Below are positions 6,450-10,553 of a stretch of 10,553 bases of DNA, in pieces. The stretch's first letter is position 1, and each line of letters starts with the position of its first letter. The stretch is from positions 1-10,553 of the forward strand of contig JALOOK010000350.1 of the NCBI GenBank assembly GCA_025454445.1, in the 5' to 3' direction. Made by a program: the position numbers and the translations under genes. The notes beneath the pieces were generated by a model. It saw only the letters and a program-made list of their open reading frames with translations. It searched no databases and was not told the origin of the DNA. The stretch comes from Oscillatoria sp. Prado101. Its GTDB lineage: Bacteria > Cyanobacteriota > Cyanobacteriia > Cyanobacteriales > Oscillatoriaceae.

Positions 6450-6472
6450 GGGGTGCGCTGGAAAGGCACCCC
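6450..6472 (-). terminator. GGGGTGC/GCACCCC hairpin after the redoxin gene
   Basis: GGGGTGC (6450-6456) and GCACCCC (6466-6472) form a seven-base GC stem with a nine-base loop, starting 13 bases past the stop of the minus-strand redoxin gene. The position suits a transcript end, but no T-run follows on the minus strand, so intrinsic termination is uncertain. Confidence 0.4.
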
Positions 6473-6485
6473 GGAGGAGCGGGGG

Positions 6486-7073
6486 CTAAGCCGCTCCGTA
6501 ATAGGATGGCTCGTTACCTGGTTTCCACTTGATATTGCAGCCAATGCTGGGTTTCTGATCGGGGGAAACTGGCTGATCGGCTAGCACGGCATCGATGGCG
6601 GAGCGCAAATCTTTGCCTGTGACGGGCTTGTTATTGCTGGGGCGGCTGTCGTCGAGCTGCCCGCGATAGACCAGCTGCCGGTTGGCGTCGAAAACGAAGA
6701 AATCTGGCGTGCAAGCTGCGGTGTAAGCTTTGGCGGTTTCCTGGCTTTCGTCGTAGCAGAAGGGGAATGTGAACCCCAACTCTTGAGCCATTTCCTTGAG
6801 CTTGTCGGGGGCGTCGTCGGGATAGGCGGCGGCGTCGCTGGCGCTAATGGCGACAATGCCGATATCCTTGCTTGCGAAGTCAGCGCCAATGCGGGCAAGT
6901 TCTGCCTGTATGTGCTTGACGAACGGACAGTGCCGGCAGATAAACATTACCAGCAGGGCTTTCTTGCAGGCATTTGTGGCCAGCGAAATGGTCTGTCGGG
7001 ATACGACATCAGGCAGCTGGAAATCCGGCGCTTGGATTCCTAGCTCCAACATGGTTGAGGGTGTTAAAGCCAC
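6486..7073 (-). CDS. Thioredoxin-fold redoxin (AhpC/TSA-like, PRX-like1 type)
   Basis: The 195-residue cytoplasmic product belongs to the thioredoxin-like/peroxiredoxin-like redoxins (PRX_like1 type), thought to act in thiol-disulfide exchange or peroxide handling. LGIQAPDFQLPDV is the redoxin opening; MFICRHCPFVKHI holds the CxxC pair (C46, C49) followed by Pro; YTAACTPDFFVFD holds C121 before the cis-Pro region and a typical TPDFF; RGQLDDSRP is a family segment; and the C-terminal PSIGCNIKWKPGNEP adds C179. The start is GTG at 7071-7073, chosen because AAGGAG (complement at 7082-7087) lies eight bases upstream and because MALTPSTML resembles the N-terminus of relatives; an ATG at 7052 is the alternative. 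It is divergent from the gene at 7320 across 246 bases. The exact substrate is unknown. Confidence 0.9.
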   Translation of the reverse strand: MALTPSTMLELGIQAPDFQLPDVVSRQTISLATNACKKALLVMFICRHCPFVKHIQAELARIGADFASKDIGIVAISASDAAAYPDDAPDKLKEMAQELGFTFPFCYDESQETAKAYTAACTPDFFVFDANRQLVYRGQLDDSRPSNNKPVTGKDLRSAIDAVLADQPVSPDQKPSIGCNIKWKPGNEPSYYGAA

Positions 7074-7081
7074 TGTATCAG

Positions 7082-7087
7082 CTCCTT
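7082..7087 (-). promoter_or_regulatory. Ribosome binding site that decides the redoxin start
   Basis: On the minus strand this reads AAGGAG, a near-perfect Shine-Dalgarno sequence eight bases before the GTG at 7073. It favours the GTG over the in-frame ATG 21 bases further in, for which it would be too far away. Confidence 0.8.
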
Positions 7088-7114
7088 ATTGTTTGCACAA
7101 ATTGCGCTCCGATT

Positions 7115-7131
7115 GCCCCGGTCTTCGGGGC
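7115..7131. repeat. GCCCCG/CGGGGC hairpin in the divergent intergenic region
   Basis: GCCCCG (7115-7120) pairs with CGGGGC (7126-7131) around GTCTT, in the 246 bases between the divergent redoxin and cysteine-rich genes. It would lie in the 5' leader of the redoxin transcript. No plus-strand gene ends here, so a terminator role is unlikely. The rest of this gap is GC-rich near 7146-7205 with no recognisable gene. Confidence 0.4.
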
Positions 7132-7319
7132 TGCCTTTCTCAGGATAGCGGGGGAGCCGCTGCAGTGCAAGGGAATCAGCGGCCAGCCCCCCGTATCCAC
7201 CCCCTATTTTCTGTTGCTGAGGTTGAAATCTACCCTGGGGGAGATTCGCCACAGAGGCCAGGGCGATTATATGGAAATTATCTGACCAATACAGAACAAG
7301 GCGATTGCCTGACGCACTT

Positions 7320-7841
7320 ATGGTTGATTTCCCTCGGTACGATACTTCTATGCCGGCAGGGCTAATGACTCCCGCTAGTTTGAGTGTGGGTGCCACCACC
7401 GGCACCGAACTCATTCATCTCTCTGGTTCGTGCATGTCTGTCAGCCGGGTGGCTGTGGCCATCTCTGAGGCTATTGAGCAAATCGGGGGCACCCTGGTGC
7501 GCAGCACCGCCGAAACCGATGGTTTGAACCGGTGTCTTTCCATCGAGCTGGTGCTGCCGGCACTTTCGAGACTGGAAGCCATTCGCACCGCCATCCACTC
7601 AGCTGGCGGCATTATCGAAAGGCTTCAGATCGAGTATGGCATCCGCCGGCCCGCCAGCGAACAGCCAACCGGCAACCCGCCACAACCTCTCCACACCTGG
7701 TATGAGTGCCGGCCCAAACCCTGCACCGGCTGCCGCTACTATCACGGCCAATACTATGCGGGCAACTTGCTGGTCTGCGCCATTCATCCCTATGGCCCAG
7801 ATGGAGACAGCTGCCACGACCGGCAGGACTTTGATTTCTAG
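7320..7841 (+). CDS. Cysteine-rich conserved protein of unknown function
   Basis: I know of no named function. The 173-residue product (from the ATG at 7320) is soluble, with two parts. Residues about 30-108 form an alpha/beta segment (GTELIHLSGSCMSVSRVAVA through LPALSRLEAIRTAIHSAGG). Residues about 128-170 form a compact C-terminal cluster: YECRPKPCTGCRYYHGQYYAGN, then LVCAIHPYGPDGDSC. Cysteines 130, 135, 138, 153 and 165 with H142 and H156 look like a metal or iron-sulfur site; the CxGCRYYHGQ...LVCAIHPYG pattern recurs, as I recall, in cyanobacterial hypothetical proteins. The start is uncertain: TTG at 7305, ATG at 7320 and ATG at 7350 are all in frame, and none has a clear ribosome site. 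It is divergent from the redoxin gene, which loosely fits a redox context. Confidence 0.75.
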   Translation: MVDFPRYDTSMPAGLMTPASLSVGATTGTELIHLSGSCMSVSRVAVAISEAIEQIGGTLVRSTAETDGLNRCLSIELVLPALSRLEAIRTAIHSAGGIIERLQIEYGIRRPASEQPTGNPPQPLHTWYECRPKPCTGCRYYHGQYYAGNLLVCAIHPYGPDGDSCHDRQDFDF

Positions 7842-7882
7842 CTCATGGGCCGCACAATTGTTAATAAATATTCTTAGATTTA

Positions 7883-7907
7883 CATATATGTTCATGTTTA
7901 TATAAAC
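7883..7907. promoter_or_regulatory. AT-rich region with two palindromes before the pentapeptide gene
   Basis: CATATATG (7883-7890) and the perfect 12-base palindrome GTTTATATAAAC (7896-7907) lie in an AT-rich tract about 100 bases upstream of the pentapeptide gene. The tract contrasts with the GC-rich coding regions around it and could hold the promoter and a dimeric-regulator site. No sigma-70 pair is convincing, so this is an inference from composition and symmetry. Confidence 0.35.
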
Positions 7908-8004
7908 TTTAATAAAAAATCAGGGAAAACTCGGTGTCTGAGCGGTGGCGCAATGATCTACGATCCCAAAAGAAAGATAAAGAAATCCTTGACAGGTGCT
8001 TGCG

Positions 8005-9045
8005 ATGAATGCTGACCTGATGACCACTTCCAGACCCGGCTTTACTAGAGACGAACTTGTGCAGCGATACGCACAGGGGGCTAGGGATTTCAGTCGGGCC
8101 AGCCTGAGCAAAGCTGACCTGAGCCAAACCGACTTGAGTGGGGCATTTCTCAGTGGAGCCGGTTTGAGCAAAGCCAACTTGAGCGGGGCCAACCTGAGTG
8201 GGGCCAACCTCAGCGGTGCCAGCTTGAGTGGGGCCAACCTGAGTGGGGCCAACTTGAGCGGCGCGATCCTGACAGGGGCGCACCTGAACTGGGCTGACCT
8301 GAGCGAAGCCAACCTGGCTGGGGCGATCCTGACTAACGCAGACGTGAGTGGGGCCAACCTCAGTGCAGCGAAGCTGAATGGCAGCCAGCTGAGCGAAAGC
8401 TACCTGATTGGGACAAATCTCAGAGGAGCTGACCTGAGTCAAGCCAACCTCAGCGGGGCTAGCCTGAACAAGACAGACCTGACCGAGGCCAACTTGAGCG
8501 GGGCCAACCTGCGTGGGGCGAAGCTGAAGCTGGCCAACCTGAACCGGGCCTCTCTAAATCAGGCCAACCTGACTGGCGCAGTCCTGAATTCCGCCAACCT
8601 CAGCGAGGCACACCTGAACGGGGCAACACTCAGGGAGGCGGATCTGTCGCAAACCAACCTGAGTCGGGCCAATCTGAGCAAGGCAGACTTGAGCAAAACA
8701 GACATGACTCGGACTTGCCTGAATCAGGCAAATTTGAGTGGTGTCAACCTGAGTGGGGCAGACTTGAGTGGTGCCAACTTGAGCGGGAAACTCCTGACGG
8801 GAGCGAACCTAAGTGGGGCGGACTTGAGTTTGGCGAACCTGAGTGGCGCGTACCTGATTCAAGCTAACTTGACCGGAGCCAACCTGACGGGAGCGAACCT
8901 GAGTGAGTCGCACATGATTGGCACCGATTTGACTCAAGCTGATTTGAGCGGGGCTAACCTGCACAAAGCAAACGTGGTCAATGCAGAGCGGCACGGAGTC
9001 AAGCTCAAGGGAACCACCATGCCGAATGGAAAAATACACAACTGA
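8005..9045 (+). CDS. Long pentapeptide-repeat protein
   Basis: The 346-residue product is almost wholly pentapeptide repeats of the A[ND]LSx type. A short N-terminal part (MNADLMTTSRPGFTRDELVQRYAQGARDFSRA) resembles the lead-in of other cyanobacterial pentapeptide proteins. From about residue 27 to 335 there are roughly 60 uninterrupted units with Leu, or sometimes Phe/Met/Val, at the central position and Ala, or occasionally Ser/Thr/Gly, at i-2. These should form about 15 turns of a right-handed quadrilateral beta-helix. No signal peptide, membrane segment or extra domain is visible, so it is probably cytoplasmic. I chose the ATG at 8005 because AGG at 7994-7996 sits eight bases before it; a GTG at 7996 would add three residues. 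At DNA level the 15-base units are nearly identical around 8170-8270, suggesting recent expansion. Function is unknown: some relatives mimic DNA or bind topoisomerase, most are uncharacterised. Confidence 0.93.
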   Translation: MNADLMTTSRPGFTRDELVQRYAQGARDFSRASLSKADLSQTDLSGAFLSGAGLSKANLSGANLSGANLSGASLSGANLSGANLSGAILTGAHLNWADLSEANLAGAILTNADVSGANLSAAKLNGSQLSESYLIGTNLRGADLSQANLSGASLNKTDLTEANLSGANLRGAKLKLANLNRASLNQANLTGAVLNSANLSEAHLNGATLREADLSQTNLSRANLSKADLSKTDMTRTCLNQANLSGVNLSGADLSGANLSGKLLTGANLSGADLSLANLSGAYLIQANLTGANLTGANLSESHMIGTDLTQADLSGANLHKANVVNAERHGVKLKGTTMPNGKIHN

Positions 9046-9052
9046 GCGGATT

Positions 9053-9094
9053 TTAGATTTTGGATTTTAGATTTTAGATTTTAGATTTTAGATT
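9053..9094. repeat. Heptamer tandem repeat (TTAGATT)x6, complement of the 2228 array
   Basis: Six units of TTAGATT, the reverse complement of AATCTAA, run from 9053 to 9094; the second (9060-9066) is TTGGATT. The array begins eight bases after the pentapeptide stop codon. It is the same STRR-type heptamer as at 2228-2276 but in opposite orientation. The remaining bases to 9321 hold no gene I can support; 9177-9215 shows degenerate CAATGCC-like repetition. Confidence 0.85.
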
Positions 9095-9321
9095 ATCGTT
9101 TCCTGGCAGTCCTCGGACAATCGATCTGGCGGCAATTTTCCCTTATATGATGTCGTTGAACTGCCGCAATTCATTTGCCAATGCCTGATCGCCCAGTGCC
9201 CCAATGCCCGATCTTAGAGAGATTAAGGGCCTTCTACCTGCCGCGAGCTGAGCGGTTTGTCTGCCATTGGCCGCCCAATTTTATCCTCAGCCATGACATA
9301 AGTAAACCATTAGGGGGCAGC

Positions 9322-9525
9322 TCACTCCACAACCCTGAGCAATCCATTTTGCAAGCCGTCAAACACGCGGGCGATCAGCCGGCGATCTGCTGGGCTGAAG
9401 GAATCTTTACAGAGCATGGCCTTCATAAATCGCTGCTGGTCGGCGCGGGTAATTCTGTAACAGGCAAAGATACGCTCTACTAGCTGTTCGATGGAAAGTT
9501 GGGGTGCGGTGGCTTGTGCTTGCAT
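9322..9525 (-). CDS. Small conserved hypothetical protein, family member B
   Basis: The 67-residue product has no recognised name. It is predicted to be soluble and helical: LSIEQLVERIFACYRITRAD, QQRFMKAMLCKDSFSPADRR, LIARVFDGLQNGLLRVVE. It aligns over most of its length with the product at 1612-1839 (for example FSPADRRLIARVFDGLQNGLLRVV against LSEEDRAIITRILYSLRRGTLKIK). That supports both as true genes and suggests a small family scattered in the genome. The N-termini differ. The ATG at 9523-9525 lacks a strong ribosome site. No neighbour in the same direction is near it. A frame open on the other strand (9504-9866) overlaps its start and lacks family features. Confidence 0.7.
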   Translation of the reverse strand: MQAQATAPQLSIEQLVERIFACYRITRADQQRFMKAMLCKDSFSPADRRLIARVFDGLQNGLLRVVE

Positions 9526-9903
9526 CGGACTTGATTAAACTTCTCTCTTTCTTTACTGTGCCGCATCGAACTAAAACTTTGGGTGATTTCAATCCGGGGA
9601 AAATTGTGAGATTTTTCGGACAGGAAAGTGATGTAAATCGTCAAGACAATGTGACGAAATACTTGGCTGTGAGTGATGCCGGTCACTGCAAGGGGAGCAA
9701 CTCCTGTGGTTTCCCGCCCCTAAGGCGAGTGCCGGCAATCAAATCCCGATTCGGGCCAAAAACGATTCCCGATTTGAAATCTCTGGGTGTGGCCAGAAAC
9801 TCTGAAGGGGGCGGTCTCCGTGCGGTCACCGCCTACGAAACCGGGTTTCTCAGGGATCACAGTTGATATCTGGAAATCTTTGGCAGCTCCTATGTATGCA
9901 TGG

Positions 9904-9926
9904 GTTCCCAGGCCGGTTCTGGGAAC
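9904..9926. repeat. GTTCCCAG/CTGGGAAC hairpin, inverted copy of the 1369 repeat
   Basis: GTTCCCAG (9904-9911) pairs with CTGGGAAC (9919-9926) around a seven-base loop, and GAGGGAA follows. The same parts occur in reverse order at 1352-1391 (TTCCCTCG then GTTCCCAGGC...GCCTGGGAAC). It is a dispersed palindromic repeat. Confidence 0.75.
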
Positions 9927-9987
9927 GAGGGAATCCAAATCAACTGGCACTGATATAAGGGAGCGTTTGTAAAGAAAACCTGAAGTC

Positions 9988-10044
9988 GGGGCGGGTTTAC
10001 TAATATCCTGCGCTTCGTACAGACATCTTGGGTGAACCCGCCCC
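9988..10044. repeat. GGGGCGGGTTTAC/GTGAACCCGCCCC inverted repeat
   Basis: GGGGCGGGTTTAC (9988-10000) is complementary to GTGAACCCGCCCC (10032-10044) with one mismatch, around a 31-base loop. The pairing would make a 13-base GC-rich stem. The context, including the CTACGAG that follows, is that of a dispersed cyanobacterial palindrome rather than a terminator. Confidence 0.75.
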
Positions 10045-10056
10045 TACGAGAAACCG

Positions 10057-10096
10057 GGGGCGGCCACGGGGGCGGGCGGCCACGGGGGGCCGCCCC
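10057..10096. repeat. GC-rich 16-base tandem with terminal palindrome
   Basis: GGGCGGCCACGGGGG occurs at 10058-10072 and 10074-10088, a 16-base period. GGGGCGGCC (10057-10065) is also complementary to GGCCGCCCC (10088-10096), so the unit can fold on itself. The stretch is nearly pure G+C, unlike its surroundings. Confidence 0.7.
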
Positions 10097-10194
10097 TACA
10101 GACTCCCTCCCAAAAGCGCGACGAGAGAGGAGAGGGCCAGACCTCACTGGGCAACACTGCAGGCGCTGCCCACTTGAGAAACAACCTTTTTCAT

Positions 10195-10225
10195 ATTTCA
10201 ATCCCTGACAGGGATTCATACAAAC
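10195..10225. repeat. Solitary CRISPR-repeat-like palindrome
   Basis: The segment begins ATTTCAATCCCTGACAGGG and continues into ATTCATACAAAC. Its core AATCCCTG (10200-10207) and CAGGGATT (10209-10216) is a perfect palindrome with a single central A. TTTCAATCCCT...AGGGATT is the style of many cyanobacterial CRISPR direct repeats. Only one copy is present, with no spacer periodicity and no cas gene, so it is not an array; it could be an orphan repeat, an array remnant or a coincidence. Confidence 0.4.
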
Positions 10226-10295
10226 CCATACCGCAGCTTCTATATATCATTTCAGATTCCCAAGCGCAAGCTGTGTGCCACAGACTGTTCCACCG

Positions 10296-10324
10296 GCTGT
10301 AAAAACCGCTACAGCTGATTTTTT
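10296..10324 (+). terminator. Terminator-like hairpin with T-run
   Basis: GCTGTA (10296-10301) pairs with TACAGC (10310-10315), followed by TGA and six T (10319-10324). The form is that of a weak Rho-independent terminator on the plus strand. No plus-strand gene ends upstream within this window, so either it insulates the thioredoxin-domain gene or it ends an unannotated transcript. Confidence 0.4.
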
Positions 10325-10369
10325 CCGCCTGGAGAGTGCCGCCAGATACCCCAAAGAAAGCCAGTTAAA

Positions 10370-10378
10370 TGCTATACT
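10370..10378 (+). promoter_or_regulatory. Candidate extended -10 promoter of the thioredoxin-domain gene
   Basis: TGC TATACT matches an extended -10 (TGn TATAAT) at five of six positions of the hexamer. It lies about 93 bases before the ATG at 10471 and after the terminator-like hairpin. No good -35 is seen at the right distance, which extended -10 promoters can tolerate. TGCTATA also resembles the ends of the miniature elements, so it may be a repeat relic. Confidence 0.35.
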
Positions 10379-10408
10379 CAAATTAATATAAAGTCAATCA
10401 GCTATGCT

Positions 10409-10433
10409 GTAGGTTGGGCCTTGCCCACCCTAC
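10409..10433. repeat. GTAGGTTGGGC/GCCCACCCTAC hairpin
   Basis: GTAGGTTGGGC (10409-10419) pairs with GCCCACCCTAC (10423-10433) with one mismatch and a three-base loop. It lies in the presumed 5' leader of the thioredoxin-domain gene, 37 bases before its start codon, so it could affect the message. GTGGGC...GCCCACCCTAC hairpins are, to my knowledge, frequent dispersed repeats in these genomes. Confidence 0.65.
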
Positions 10434-10470
10434 TCGCTAGCCTGAAACTCAGCCAAAACAGGTGCGAACG

Positions 10471-10553
10471 ATGGGAAATTCCGTAGCCGTAAATAGCGAC
10501 AACTTTGAAGTCGAAGTCTTCCAAAAGTCTTTTGAGAAGCCGGTGCTGATAGA
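10471..10553 (+). CDS. Thioredoxin-domain protein, N-terminal part (cut by window end)
   Basis: Only 27 full codons are present: MGNSVAVNSDNFEVEVFQKS, then FEKPVLI and a split codon. The pattern 'V-x-x-x-NFE-x-EV-x-x-S-x-KPVL[IV]D' is the opening of a thioredoxin fold, just before the strand that leads to the CxxC site. MGNSV... starts are, as I recall, seen in cyanobacterial thioredoxin-domain proteins with C-terminal tetratricopeptide repeats (YbbN/CnoX-like co-chaperones), but the CxxC and the C-terminus lie beyond the window. AGGTG at 10460-10464, six bases before the ATG, supports this start. The reading frame is open to the window edge. Confidence 0.75.
   Translation, partial: MGNSVAVNSDNFEVEVFQKSFEKPVLI

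Larger units (their letters stand above)
5931..6485. other. 555-base gene-poor stretch with short direct repeats
   Basis: No convincing gene lies here. Visible structure includes AGTTTCACCGGCAA twice (6111-6124, 6126-6139), GCGATGTTGCT twice (6312-6322, 6332-6342) and a GCGCCGGCACCGG-rich cluster near 6049-6075. GGGGTGC (6450-6456) pairs with GCACCCC (6466-6472) just past the redoxin stop on the minus strand. AATAGCACA (6286-6294) and TGTGCTATA (6393-6401) form a possible degraded fourth miniature element. The frame open at 6315-6584 has no family features and runs into the redoxin gene on the other strand. Confidence 0.5.
9526..10470. other. 945-base non-coding, repeat-rich stretch
   Basis: No credible gene lies here. 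It holds a GAAACCGGGTTTC word (9837-9849), an inverted copy of the GTTCCCAG hairpin (9904-9926), a large GGGGCGGGTT palindrome (9988-10044), a GC-rich tandem (10058-10088), a CRISPR-repeat-like palindrome (10195-10225), a terminator-like hairpin (10296-10324) and a GTAGG hairpin (10409-10433). The open frames at 9504-9866 and 9890-10219 run straight through these repeats and have no domain features. Confidence 0.6.

Noticed and set aside
6315..6584. 89-residue plus-strand frame with hydrophobic parts
   Set aside because: It overlaps the 3' end of the well-supported redoxin gene. Its hydrophobic N-terminus comes from AT-rich intergenic DNA, and no ribosome site is seen.
7909..8442. Antisense open frames over the pentapeptide gene with their own repeats (also 7920-8357)
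   Set aside because: Their repeats are only the shadow of the 15-base coding units. The plus-strand frame gives the canonical A[ND]LSx pattern over its whole length.
9504..9866. 120-residue plus-strand frame
   Set aside because: It starts inside the opposite-strand small gene and runs through palindromic repeats. It lacks a ribosome site and any domain.
10195..10320. CRISPR array
   Set aside because: Only one repeat-like copy is visible. No second copy occurs at 60-80-base spacing and no cas gene is in the window.

Overview
The window looks like a piece of a filamentous, repeat-rich cyanobacterial chromosome, of the Oscillatoria/Microcoleus kind. The strongest evidence is a sasA gene, the clock output kinase with an N-terminal KaiB-like domain, which is essentially confined to cyanobacteria. 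Supporting evidence is a long pentapeptide-repeat protein with a cyanobacterial N-terminus, a DacB-type peptidase of cyanobacterial style, heptamer tandem repeats, and many dispersed palindromes. No ribosomal RNA, tRNA, complete insertion sequence, transposase, phage gene or CRISPR array was found. The placement rests on recognised families; no database was searched.

Layout: sasA (134-1306, +); a repeat-rich stretch holding a small conserved protein (1612-1839, -) between two inverted copies of one miniature transposon-like element (1449-1582 and 2079-2209); a DUF1460 cell-wall amidase-like lipoprotein (2351-3463, +) with its own terminator; a small exported protein (3953-4516, +); a third element of the same miniature family and other palindromes (4519-4710); a broken DacB-type D,D-carboxypeptidase (4714-5930, -); a gene-poor stretch (5931-6485); a thioredoxin-fold redoxin (6486-7073, -); a divergent cysteine-rich protein (7320-7841, +); a long pentapeptide-repeat protein (8005-9045, +); a second small protein related to the one at 1612-1839 (9322-9525, -); about 0.95 kb of non-coding repeats including a lone CRISPR-repeat-like palindrome; and the start of a thioredoxin-domain gene cut by the window end (10471-10553, +).

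The genes do not form a clear operon or pathway. Most stand alone, separated by 200-950 bases of repeats. Two act on peptidoglycan (DUF1460 and DacB), two are thioredoxin-fold proteins, and one is a circadian kinase. I see no defence island or biosynthetic cluster. The most informative observations are the palindromic miniature-element family, the DacB gene that lacks a middle segment and is split at an ATGA overlap, the pair of related small proteins, and strong enrichment of the palindrome TGCCGGCA (five exact copies) in a window with no HIP1 octamer (GCGATCGC).
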